Below the pieces are notes generated by a model. The model worked only from the letters and a program-made list of their open reading frames with translations, did not search any database and was not told the DNA's origin. The position numbers were made by a program, and so were the translations under genes. Of a stretch of 64,000 nucleotides of DNA, positions 16,331 through 24,592 are shown piece after piece. Each line of letters starts with the position of its first letter. The first letter of the stretch is position 1. The DNA comes from JAHEEM01 sp036396795 (GTDB taxonomy: Bacteria > Pseudomonadota > Gammaproteobacteria > Steroidobacterales > Rariloculaceae): NCBI GenBank assembly GCA_036396795.1, contig DASWKF010000084.1:145372-209371 (forward strand), given 5' to 3'.

Positions 16331-17637
16331 GAGAAGCTCCCATTTGACCGGCGATGTCCGAGCACGTGACTATAACCTCTGAAGCTCGCGGCATGCATCG
16401 GAACATTGTGCACTCGAAGTATGTCGACGCCCTGCTGGCACAAGCTCAAGGACGCGCCGGTCGTCGCCAGATCCTTATCGACCAATCCCAACGGCGTGAA
16501 TGATTTGAGAAACGATTTGCGTGAATGGCCGACCAGCACTCGCAGCCCGTGACGTCGAAACTCTCCGGCCGATCGCAAGAGATCGAGGGACTGCAAGGCA
16601 TCCTTGCCGAAGCCGATGCCGGGATCGAAAATAATGCGATTGAGATCGAGACCCGCCTTGCTCCAGGACGCGATGCGCTCGAGGAGCCATGTGTCGACCA
16701 GCTCGACCGCCTCGGAGCCCGCGGGAAGCGTCCGTCCGAGGTCCGCGGGGATAGTCAGGCTGTGCATCGCGATCCAGTCGCTCCGGCTTGCCTGCGCGAG
16801 CTCCACCATCTCGGGGTTCGTGAGGCCGGTCACGTCGTTGATGATGTCGGCGCCGAGATCCAGTGCCCGGCGCGCGGTTGTCGGGTGATAGGTATCGACG
16901 CTCACGAGCGGCGACAGGCGGTCGGCGCGCAGGAGAGTCAGCAGCTCTTGCAGAACCGGTTCCAGCCGAATCCATTCCGCGTCCGGAGACAGCGGCACGG
17001 CACCGCCAGGGCGAGTGGACTCTGCGCCGATATCGATGATGTGCACGCCGGCTCGGGTCATGGCCTCGACCTCGGTCTGAACCGCTTCCCATTCCATGAA
17101 ACGTCCTCCGTCGGAGAACGAGTCGGGCGTCACGTTGATGATGCCCATCCACAACGGAATGTGCGACGGCAGCTCTCGAGACCATTCGAGCGCGGTCTTT
17201 CTCGACCCTTGAGCATCGATCTCGAGCCCCGGCTGCAGCGCTACCAGCGGCGTCAGCACGAAGTTGCGCCGATGCGTGCTCGGGTGGGGAATGGTCAAGG
17301 TTTCCGATCGAAACTCACGATCGCCCCAGAGCAGGATATCGATGTCCATCGGTCGCGGTGCCCAGCGTCCCGCCGGCCCTCGTCCCAAGGAACGCTCGAT
17401 CTGCTTTGCCGAAGCCCGGAGCTGCTCCGGGTCCATTGCAGCCTCGCATTCCAAGACGAGATTCAAATAGGGCAAGTTCCAGTCGGCGGGCGCCCCGGCC
17501 GGCAGCAGCGCCGGCGACTCGACGACCGGCGAGACACGGCGCACGTCGACGGCCGCTCCCCCGAGCAATTCGATGGCCTGCCTGAGGTTGTCGCGACGAT
17601 CTCCGAGATTGGATCCCAGGCTGAGGTAGGTCTGCAT
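16318..17637 (-). CDS. folKP: Fused HPPK (FolK) / dihydropteroate synthase (FolP)
   Basis: A 439-residue folate-biosynthesis fusion. Residues 1-~155 are 6-hydroxymethyl-dihydropterin pyrophosphokinase: YLSLGSNLGDR, the VSPVVESPAL segment, GPAGRWAPRPMDIDILL with the metal-binding aspartates, and IPHPSTHRRNFVL. Residues ~160-439 are dihydropteroate synthase: MGIINVTPDSFSDGG, DIGAESTRPGG, VSVDTYHP, INDVTGL, FDPGIGFGKD and VGHSRKSFL. The fusion performs two consecutive steps. Such fusions are standard in fungi and plants and known in a few bacteria (Chlamydia, Francisella) but most proteobacteria encode the enzymes separately. The DHPS half keeps residues associated with pterin and sulfonamide binding. 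The 3' end overlaps etfB. Confidence 0.9.
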   Translation of the reverse strand: MQTYLSLGSNLGDRRDNLRQAIELLGGAAVDVRRVSPVVESPALLPAGAPADWNLPYLNLVLECEAAMDPEQLRASAKQIERSLGRGPAGRWAPRPMDIDILLWGDREFRSETLTIPHPSTHRRNFVLTPLVALQPGLEIDAQGSRKTALEWSRELPSHIPLWMGIINVTPDSFSDGGRFMEWEAVQTEVEAMTRAGVHIIDIGAESTRPGGAVPLSPDAEWIRLEPVLQELLTLLRADRLSPLVSVDTYHPTTARRALDLGADIINDVTGLTNPEMVELAQASRSDWIAMHSLTIPADLGRTLPAGSEAVELVDTWLLERIASWSKAGLDLNRIIFDPGIGFGKDALQSLDLLRSAGEFRRHGLRVLVGHSRKSFLKSFTPLGLVDKDLATTGASLSLCQQGVDILRVHNVPMHAASFRGYSHVLGHRRSNGSFSCSE

Positions 17638-17732
17638 GCCGCGGGTGCTGCTGGTTCGCGTCGGGAAAGAGCGTCTAGTATAAGCTCTGGCTTAGGCGCG
17701 ATCAGGCGACTCGAGAGGAGAAAGGACCGACG

Positions 17733-18842
17733 ATGAAGACCCAAGCAGCCGTGGCCTGGGAAGCCGGCAAGCCGCTATCCGTCGAACAGATCGACCTCGA
17801 GGGGCCGAAGACGGGTGAGGTGCTGGTGCGCATGGTTGCAACGGGTGTCTGTCACACGGATGCCTATACCTTGTCCGGCAGCGATCCGGAAGGTGCCTTC
17901 CCGGCGATACTCGGCCACGAGGGCGGCGGGATCGTCGAAGACATCGGCCCCGGCGTTGAAACCCTGCACCTCGGTGACCACGTGATCCCGCTCTATACGC
18001 CAGAGTGCCGGGCCTGCAAGTTCTGCCGATCGGGCAAGACCAATCTTTGTCAGGCCATTCGAGCCACGCAGGGGCGAGGCCTCATGCCGGACGGGACCAG
18101 CCGCTTCTCCTCGGGCGGCAAGCAAATTCTGCATTTCATGGGCACGTCGACGTTCTCCGAATACACCGTTCTGCCGGAAATCGCGGTCGCCAGAATCTCC
18201 AAGGAAGCCCCTCTCGAGAAAGTCTGCTTGCTCGGCTGCGGCATCACCACCGGTATCGGCGCCGTCCTGAACACGGCTAAGGTCGAGCCCGGGTCGACGG
18301 TCGCGGTCTTCGGCCTGGGAGGTGTCGGTTTGAGCGTAATTCAGGGCGCAGTCATGGCGAAAGCCGAGCGCATCATCGCCGTCGACGTCAATCCCGGCAA
18401 GGAGGAGATGGCGCGCAAGCTCGGCGCGACCGATTTCGTCAATCCGAAGGACCATTCGCAGCCGATTCAAGAGGTCATCGTCGAGATGACGGGCGGCGGC
18501 GTCGACTATTCGTTCGAGGCCGTCGGCAACGTCGACCTGATGCGGGCGGCGCTCGAGTGTTGTCACAAGGGCTGGGGCGAATCAACCATCATAGGCGTCG
18601 CCGGATCCGGCCAGGAGATTCGCACTCGCCCCTTCCAGCTCGTCACCGGCAGAGTCTGGAGGGGCAGCGCATTCGGCGGTGTTCGCGGGCGCAGCGAGTT
18701 GCCGGGGTTCGTCGATCGCTACATGACGGGAGAGATCAAGGTTGACGAGATGATCACTCATACGATGGGGCTTGCGGAGATAAACCGCGCTTTCGACCTC
18801 ATGCACGAGGGCGAAAGCATTCGCTCCGTCGTCTATTTCTGA
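17733..18842 (+). CDS. frmA: S-(hydroxymethyl)glutathione dehydrogenase (class III alcohol dehydrogenase)
   Basis: A 369-residue zinc-dependent medium-chain dehydrogenase that oxidises the glutathione adduct of formaldehyde to S-formylglutathione with NAD+ and can also reduce S-nitrosoglutathione. Motifs: catalytic zinc region GVCHTDAYTLSGSDPEG (very typical of class III ADH), GHEGGGIV, the structural zinc loop CRACKFCRSGKTNLC, and the NAD loop VFGLGGVGLSVIQG. A good ribosome binding site, GAGAGGAGAAAGG, precedes ATG 17733. No S-formylglutathione hydrolase is adjacent. The product formate could be burned by FdsGBAD about 7 kb away. Confidence 0.93.
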   Translation: MKTQAAVAWEAGKPLSVEQIDLEGPKTGEVLVRMVATGVCHTDAYTLSGSDPEGAFPAILGHEGGGIVEDIGPGVETLHLGDHVIPLYTPECRACKFCRSGKTNLCQAIRATQGRGLMPDGTSRFSSGGKQILHFMGTSTFSEYTVLPEIAVARISKEAPLEKVCLLGCGITTGIGAVLNTAKVEPGSTVAVFGLGGVGLSVIQGAVMAKAERIIAVDVNPGKEEMARKLGATDFVNPKDHSQPIQEVIVEMTGGGVDYSFEAVGNVDLMRAALECCHKGWGESTIIGVAGSGQEIRTRPFQLVTGRVWRGSAFGGVRGRSELPGFVDRYMTGEIKVDEMITHTMGLAEINRAFDLMHEGESIRSVVYF

Positions 18843-20936
18843 TCAACGAAAATCGAACCTGAGCTCGACGCCTGCGTATGCGTTTCGTTCCGGCCCGGGC
18901 TCGAAGAACCGGCCGCCGAAAGGCACGTTGATCCGAACGTTCGCGTAGTAGGCTTCATCGGTGAGATTGTTGATGCCGAGGTAGGGAGCAACCACCAACG
19001 ATCCCACGGAGGTTTCAAAGCCCAGGCGGAGGTTCGAGAGCGTATAGCTCGGACTGACCGCGGAATTGGCATTGTCCGTGAAGAGGTCATCCACGTGGAG
19101 CAAGTCCAATGCGCCGAACCAGCCCGACGGATGGTTGTAGCTCAGCTCGCCGAACAGCACGTGCTCCGGAGTCCCCGGAATCGTGTTGCCGGAAAAATCG
19201 TTGCCATCGTCGTCGATGAAGCGATTGAAGGTGAAATCGGAATACGTGTAGCTCAGGAGGCCCGTCAGGTGCCGTAGCAACTCGGCCCGAATCGAAAACT
19301 CCACCCCCAAGCGGTCGGACTCTCCGGCATTGGCATAGAACGTTCGATTGGGGCTTTCGGCGAGCTCGAACGGGACCAGCTCGTCTTCGACCTCGATCGA
19401 GAATACCGCAAGCTCGTAACGGGAGCTCTGGCCGATGAGCCCTCGCAGCCCGATCTCCAGATTCGTAGCCGACTGCGGGTCGACGTTGGGATTGAATCCG
19501 CCTGCGCCCGAGGGATTCGCGAACTCGGTGGTGGTAGGCGTTTCGAAAGCCGTCGAAACGGTTCCGTAGACGCTCAGATTCGGCGACAGCCGCGTAACGA
19601 TGCCCAGCATCGGGCTGACGTCATCCAATGTTCGCGAGCCGGAGTCATCCCCGTCGTCGAGGAATCGATCCTCGGCTCCGAACTCCACCTCGTCGAAGCG
19701 CAGGCCGAAGGAAAGATCGATGTTGTCACTTAGACCGAGCTCATTCTGCACGAACAATCCACGGCTCGTGACACGCTCGTTCTGATCGAACGTCAAATCT
19801 CCGAACGTGCCGGAGAGATTATCGAACCGGCGCCGGTCATCGTCTTGGTCGTCGAGATCAAACCCGACGATCAGCCGATTCGTTCTTCCGGCCAACATGC
19901 CAGAGTAGGTATAGCTCAACCCACCGCCGGCGAAGAAGCGGTCGATTGCTCCGGCTCCGCCGTCCTGGAACGGGAGCTTGTTGGTGAAGTCTCGCCAGAC
20001 GTAGTAACTGCGCGCCGAGAGCTCGTGACTCTCGCCCAGCGGCAGCGTGTAGACGAGTCCGAGCCGGGACTGCTCGAGCGTTTCACCGGCATCGAAGGTC
20101 TCGTTTGCGGTCCATGCGGAGCGCGGGTCTTCGGCGGCCTGCACGGCGCTGATGCCGCCGGCGTCGTTCGCGACCGGCTGATCGGTGTAGTTCACCACGG
20201 CGAGCAACGAGCTATCGGCGCCGAGATCAAAGTTGAAGCGGCCGTTGAACTGCAGATTCTCCCATTCGCTTTGCGCGCGATAGCCGTCGATCTCAGAATC
20301 CGAGAGGCTGACCAGATAATCCATGGGGCCGGCCTGGCCGCCCGTCTTGACTTGCATTTTCCGGTAGTCATAGGCGCCCGTGGCCAGGCTCGCGCTCGCG
20401 AACGGCGTTTCCGGGCCGCCTTCCGAGACGACGTTGACGACCCCTCCGGAGGCGTTGCCGTAGAGGCTCGAGCTCGGACCGCGTATGACTTCTATCTGCC
20501 TGGTCGTCCCCAGATCGATGGTATCGACTTGCCCTTGTCCGTCCGGCAGCGTTTCGGGAATGCCGTCGACGAGGATCTTCACGCCGCGGATGCCGAAGCC
20601 GGCGCGAGCGCCGAAGCCGCGTATGGACAAGCTCAAGTCGCGGGAGAAGTTATAGCGGCCCTGCATGAACAGGCCCGGCACGCGGTTCAACGCTTCATCG
20701 AGCCCCAGCTGCTGCCGGCCCAGCTGAATCTCGTCCTGACCGATGACGCTTACCGCCCCGGGCACGCGGTCGAGATTTCTCCCGAGCCGGGTCGCTTCGA
20801 CGATGATCTCCTCGAGCCCGGCGTCTTCGCCGTCCGGAGCCGTCTGCCCGAGCAGAACCCCCGGAGAGAGCAACAGCCCGCAGCACGCCACACGCAGCGC
20901 TCTCGAGAGACCCTTCACCTGGATATTGACGCGCAT
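18843..20936 (-). CDS. TonB-dependent outer-membrane receptor
   Basis: A 697-residue outer-membrane receptor with a signal peptide (hydrophobic core ALRVACCGLLLSPGVLL, cleavage near LGQ-TAP), a TonB-box-like EEIIVEATR, a plug domain (VPGAVSVIGQDEI through IEVIRGPSSSLYGNASGGVVNV) and a 22-strand-type beta-barrel ending near GVELRFDFR. This architecture imports siderophores, vitamin B12, metals or glycans using TonB energy; the ligand cannot be told from sequence. ATG 20936 is chosen because a GAGGTG ribosome site lies 9 bases upstream and the signal peptide follows. The metalloprotease gene ends 28 bases upstream on the same strand, so the two are probably co-transcribed. Confidence 0.9.
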   Translation of the reverse strand: MRVNIQVKGLSRALRVACCGLLLSPGVLLGQTAPDGEDAGLEEIIVEATRLGRNLDRVPGAVSVIGQDEIQLGRQQLGLDEALNRVPGLFMQGRYNFSRDLSLSIRGFGARAGFGIRGVKILVDGIPETLPDGQGQVDTIDLGTTRQIEVIRGPSSSLYGNASGGVVNVVSEGGPETPFASASLATGAYDYRKMQVKTGGQAGPMDYLVSLSDSEIDGYRAQSEWENLQFNGRFNFDLGADSSLLAVVNYTDQPVANDAGGISAVQAAEDPRSAWTANETFDAGETLEQSRLGLVYTLPLGESHELSARSYYVWRDFTNKLPFQDGGAGAIDRFFAGGGLSYTYSGMLAGRTNRLIVGFDLDDQDDDRRRFDNLSGTFGDLTFDQNERVTSRGLFVQNELGLSDNIDLSFGLRFDEVEFGAEDRFLDDGDDSGSRTLDDVSPMLGIVTRLSPNLSVYGTVSTAFETPTTTEFANPSGAGGFNPNVDPQSATNLEIGLRGLIGQSSRYELAVFSIEVEDELVPFELAESPNRTFYANAGESDRLGVEFSIRAELLRHLTGLLSYTYSDFTFNRFIDDDGNDFSGNTIPGTPEHVLFGELSYNHPSGWFGALDLLHVDDLFTDNANSAVSPSYTLSNLRLGFETSVGSLVVAPYLGINNLTDEAYYANVRINVPFGGRFFEPGPERNAYAGVELRFDFR

Positions 20937-20964
20937 GATGCTGTTCACCTCTGAATGGCTGTCT

Positions 20965-23517
20965 TTAGACGTCGCCTTCGAGCAGGCGTTCAATCATATA
21001 GAGTAGATTTTGCGTGTGTGCTCGAGTCTCCAGGTCACCCCCGCGCTTTCTACCCAGCATTCCCTCGATATTCCGCAACTGAAAGAGCGCGATGGACTTG
21101 GAGGCATAGTCGTAGTCGTCGCCTTCCCGGATGCCGATGAGCCTGGTTACATACTCGGTCTGCAGGTTCTGGCGGAAGCTATTCACGTCGTCACGGATAT
21201 CTGCGGCGAAAATCGCGTCGGTGAGGTCCTGCATCATGTCCGACAACGCATACTCGTTGCCATAGAGCCGCGAGTCGGTGATGCGCGTCATGACACGTGG
21301 ATGCAGGAAGTGGTTGAGCGCGCCTCGCTGAATCGCCAACACCCATTCGTGAATCTTCGGATCCTCGGTCTCATCCCAGAAATTCCAGAGCCGCCGCTGC
21401 TCCTGCAGGTGGTTGTAGAGATCCGTCGGCGTGGCAAGAGCCGTGGGGGCGAACAGATGCTCCGCGATTGCTTCCATCGCGCGCCTTTGATCGGCGACGC
21501 TCACGGGCTCGAACGGAATCTGGGCGCCGTCTTGTCCGACCACCGAGCGGTTGACGTAAACGCCTCCGACTTGACGCGCGAGCACGTTCACCGAGCGCGC
21601 GACCTGAGCCAGCATCACGACGTAGGCGTCGCGCAGCTCGTGGAATGACCGGCCCGGCGTGGAATGCTTGTCGATCGCTCTGCCGAAGAGCTCCTCGATC
21701 AAGCCGAGCCGCTCGACGGCGTAACCGATCGGATCGCTGCTCATGTCATACCATTGAATGCGCGGGTCGACCGCCCAACCCGGCGCCCGCATGTTGTGGT
21801 CGTCGGTGCCGAAGAGCAATGCCGGCTCGGTCGAGCGTGCGGCGATGGCCGCGAGCCGCTGCCTTTCGGTCTCGGCATCGGCGAGACCCTGCGAATAGCT
21901 GTACTCGACGACCCAGTCGTCATAGGGGCCGGGTCCGGAGCTGAAGAACCGCGTATGCTCTCGCCCGGGCGGCGGCACGTTGATGTCGGTGTAGTCCATC
22001 ACCGTGGCATAGAGACCGTCCCGGTCGACGGCTTGCGGATCGAAAACCTCGTCCAAGGCCAGCATCCTCGAGCCGGCGAAGTTGTGGGCGAACCCCAGGG
22101 TATGACCGACCTCATGGAGCACGAGATCCACCAGGAACTCGTGCAGAACCCGCTCTTCGAGCTCGGAGCCGAGCTCCAGGGCCGCGACGGCGAATCGCCC
22201 GAAAACCTGGCTGACCTGCAGGTCGTGGGCGAATGAGCAGAAACCCGCCCGAAAGCTCGTCGGCGCGTCCACCTGCTCGAGATCGTCGAGGATGCGCTGA
22301 TACTGAATGCGGCGAATCACGCCTGCGTACTCGAGCATGATATCGGCGCCGAGAATCTGCCCAGTGCGGGGGTTCGTGAACGACGGCCCATATCCTGAAA
22401 AGCGCGGCGTAGGTGAAGAAGTCCAGCGCAACACGTTGTAGCGAATATCCTCGGCCTCCCAGTCGGTATCGTCCGGTTGTATCCGGACTTCGATCGCGTC
22501 GCGGAAGCCGATCTTCTCGAATGATCGGTTCCACGCCAGCACGCCTTCCCGGATCGCTTCGCGGAACTCCAGCGGGGTCGTATTCTCGATCCACCAGACG
22601 ATGGGCTCCACGGGCTCGGAGATCTCGGCTCGCGGTTCCCGTTTCACGAGGCGCCAGCGCTGAACGAGATCACGGTAGGGCGTCGGGCTGTCTTCGGTAA
22701 GATCCGTGACCTGCTCGGCGAAGTATCCCATACGATGATCCGTGAAACGCGGCTGGTAGTCGTTCTCGGGCAGCGCGATGAGCGAGTGCTGTACTGGAAT
22801 GCTGACGTAGCGGCTGTCCGTGATTTCCTCGTCGCCGATGACGACAGGCGCCGGGTTGTCGTAGACGTATTCGACTTGCACGTCGACGTTGAGCGGGTAG
22901 GCGCGGATTGAAGTGATGCTGCTCTTGTCCTCGCTCAGATCTCCGAGCCGGAAAGTATCTTCGGCGTCGTCGTCGGGATCCGGCGTTTCCTTGACCTGGA
23001 GCAGGCTCTCGCTCAGGAAAATTGCATCAGCGCTGATGAGGATTTCGCCGGTATCGTCGTTTTTGGCGACGATTTCCTCGGAGGCCAGTAGCGCCGGGCT
23101 GATATTGGCGGAAGAAGCGCGGCTCAAGGGGTTGGCGGCGTCGAAGTAGAAAGCCGTATTCTCGAAGCGCAGCTCGACGCGGTTGAAATGCCGCCGCAGG
23201 GATATGATCCGGTTGGAGCGAAAGCTGCCTCTGAAATGTCCGCCCTGAGGAACGCCGTCGCGACTGACCGCGAGGTAAATATACTCTTTGTCGAGCTGAT
23301 CGGGCCGGAGTAGAAGGTAACTTTCACCGGTGTTGCGATCGCGATAAAGGACGAAGAGGCCGTCAAATCTATCGCTATCTGCGGTAACATCCGCAATCGA
23401 TTTCGGGGCTTCCTCGCTTTCCTCTTCACCGTTTTCGCCGTCTTGGCAATAGGCCAGCCGGGCTGCGCTGAAGAGAGGCAGGGCAGCCGCCAGCACCAAA
23501 ACTCGTGAGAACGTCAT
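20965..23517 (-). CDS. Exported zinc metalloprotease (DUF5117/DUF4953 family)
   Basis: An 850-residue protein with a signal peptide (residues 1-~25, cleavage after an ALPLFSAARLAYC-type segment, possibly lipidated or cleaved at AYC). The middle region resembles DUF5117 and the C-terminal half DUF4953, a metzincin-like peptidase family. The zinc site HEVGHTLGFAHNF (HExxHxxGxxH, first His at about residue 468) is intact, followed by a VMDYTDIN segment that resembles the Met-turn. ATG at 23517 has GGAGGT seven bases upstream. Substrate is unknown; pairing with the downstream TonB receptor suggests extracellular or periplasmic processing of a peptide or protein whose products or metal are then imported. 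Confidence 0.88.
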   Translation of the reverse strand: MTFSRVLVLAAALPLFSAARLAYCQDGENGEEESEEAPKSIADVTADSDRFDGLFVLYRDRNTGESYLLLRPDQLDKEYIYLAVSRDGVPQGGHFRGSFRSNRIISLRRHFNRVELRFENTAFYFDAANPLSRASSANISPALLASEEIVAKNDDTGEILISADAIFLSESLLQVKETPDPDDDAEDTFRLGDLSEDKSSITSIRAYPLNVDVQVEYVYDNPAPVVIGDEEITDSRYVSIPVQHSLIALPENDYQPRFTDHRMGYFAEQVTDLTEDSPTPYRDLVQRWRLVKREPRAEISEPVEPIVWWIENTTPLEFREAIREGVLAWNRSFEKIGFRDAIEVRIQPDDTDWEAEDIRYNVLRWTSSPTPRFSGYGPSFTNPRTGQILGADIMLEYAGVIRRIQYQRILDDLEQVDAPTSFRAGFCSFAHDLQVSQVFGRFAVAALELGSELEERVLHEFLVDLVLHEVGHTLGFAHNFAGSRMLALDEVFDPQAVDRDGLYATVMDYTDINVPPPGREHTRFFSSGPGPYDDWVVEYSYSQGLADAETERQRLAAIAARSTEPALLFGTDDHNMRAPGWAVDPRIQWYDMSSDPIGYAVERLGLIEELFGRAIDKHSTPGRSFHELRDAYVVMLAQVARSVNVLARQVGGVYVNRSVVGQDGAQIPFEPVSVADQRRAMEAIAEHLFAPTALATPTDLYNHLQEQRRLWNFWDETEDPKIHEWVLAIQRGALNHFLHPRVMTRITDSRLYGNEYALSDMMQDLTDAIFAADIRDDVNSFRQNLQTEYVTRLIGIREGDDYDYASKSIALFQLRNIEGMLGRKRGGDLETRAHTQNLLYMIERLLEGDV

Positions 23518-23658
23518 GGTCGTAACCTCCAAAAACGCCTTGAAGGATAGAGAATCCGGAGCCGCCGGGCTAGGTTCCGGCGTCTCACAGCCACTGTCGC
23601 CGTCGCCGACGAGAGCGGCGCTGTGATCGCCCGTTGAGGCGATGAGCCGGGGGAACGC

Positions 23659-24300
23659 TTGGAGCTGATCTCGCTAGCCGAGCTTTCGGCGCTGTTGCAG
23701 GTCGTTCTGGTCGACCTGGTCCTCGCCGGCGACAACGCGATCGTCATCGCCATGGCCGTGGCCGGGCTGCCGCCGGAGCAGCGTGGCCGAGTGCTGGCGA
23801 TCGGCATCGCCGCCGCGACCGTGCTGCGAATCGTTTTTGCGTCCGTGACGGTCCAGCTCTTGCAGATCATCGGTCTGGTCTTCGCCGGTGGCGTGCTGTT
23901 GCTCTGGGTCAGTTGGAAATTGTGGCGGGAGCTGCGTCAGCAAGCCATGCAGAAGGCCGCCGCCGAGGGAATCAGCGGGTTCATGCACGGCGATCCGAGT
24001 CAGTCCGTCGCGGGACCCGAGAAAACGTTTCGAGCGGCGGTGGTGCAGATCATCGTCGCCGACGTCTCGATGTCGCTCGACAACGTTCTTGCCGTCGCCG
24101 GTATCGCTCGCAACCACGGTTGGGTGTTGATCTTCGGCCTGGCATTGTCGGTTGCCTTCATGGGCTTCGCCGCGGCGATCATCGCCAAAGTGCTGGCCCG
24201 CCACCATTGGGTCGCCTATGTCGGGCTCGCCGTGATTCTTTACGTCGCGCTCAAAATGATCTGGGAAGGCACGCTGGAGATGCTCCAAGTCGCGACCTAG
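23659..24300 (+). CDS. TerC/YjbE-family integral membrane protein
   Basis: A 213-residue membrane protein of the TerC family, with seven predicted helices and the two family signatures VLVDLVLAGDNAIVIAMAV (residues 16-34) and IIVADVSMSLDNVLAVAGI (about 127-147), whose acidic residues are thought to bind metal. Members include YjbE/YceF/Alx, linked to manganese export or metal loading of secreted proteins, and tellurium resistance. The only reasonable start is TTG at 23659. I looked for the yybP-ykoY manganese riboswitch that often precedes this family and saw no match. Confidence 0.82.
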   Translation: MELISLAELSALLQVVLVDLVLAGDNAIVIAMAVAGLPPEQRGRVLAIGIAAATVLRIVFASVTVQLLQIIGLVFAGGVLLLWVSWKLWRELRQQAMQKAAAEGISGFMHGDPSQSVAGPEKTFRAAVVQIIVADVSMSLDNVLAVAGIARNHGWVLIFGLALSVAFMGFAAAIIAKVLARHHWVAYVGLAVILYVALKMIWEGTLEMLQVAT

Positions 24301-24365
24301 CGCGGGCGGCGCTTCGGTATGGATCGCATCGCAGCCACACGGGAGCGCCAAGGCTTGGTCAAATG

Positions 24366-24393
24366 GCTGACGCGCAAGAAGTTGTGCTAATAT
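24366..24393 (+). promoter_or_regulatory. Candidate sigma70-type promoter in the TerC-UMF1 gap
   Basis: A -10 hexamer TAATAT (24388-24393) lies 16 bases after GCTGAC (24366-24371). It sits directly upstream of a perfect 13-bp hairpin and an intrinsic terminator, so it probably starts a short transcript. The -35 match is only partial. Confidence 0.4.
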
Positions 24394-24399
24394 CATTCA

Positions 24400-24540
24400 T
24401 CGGCTCTGTGTTGCGCAGGCGCAACACAGAGCGCTTCGGAACTGGCTTCGATGAACTAACACCGAATTTGGGGAGTGACGTTCGCACTGACAGCTGGACG
24501 TTGTCTTTCACGGGGGCGGCTCTCAAGCGCCCCTTTTTCT
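24400..24540 (+). ncRNA. Candidate small RNA or attenuated 5' leader
   Basis: Between the terC and UMF1 genes there is a self-contained transcription unit of about 140 bases: a promoter-like element, a perfect stem-loop at 24403-24432 (13 bp, CAGG loop, no mismatch), about 80 unstructured bases, and a Rho-independent terminator. No open reading frame of useful length fills it. Because the terminator lies about 55 bases before the UMF1 start codon, it could be either an independent sRNA or a leader whose terminator controls the downstream gene. I recognise no known RNA family. Confidence 0.4.
24512..24538 (+). terminator. Rho-independent terminator
   Basis: GGGGCG (24513-24518) pairs with CGCCCC (24528-24533) around a 9-base loop and is followed immediately by five T residues. 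It would end the candidate RNA and any read-through from the TerC gene. Confidence 0.7.
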
Positions 24541-24592
24541 TGTTGAGCGACTTGCCCTCCAGCCCTTGATTCCATGACAGCCGCGCGTTTGC

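Noticed and set aside
19845..20954. 369-codon plus-strand frame inside the TonB receptor gene
   Set aside because: Antisense to a recognised receptor with signal peptide, plug and barrel; the translation has no domain.
23518..23658. yybP-ykoY manganese riboswitch before the TerC gene
   Set aside because: The expected conserved blocks are not visible; only a GC-rich stretch is present.
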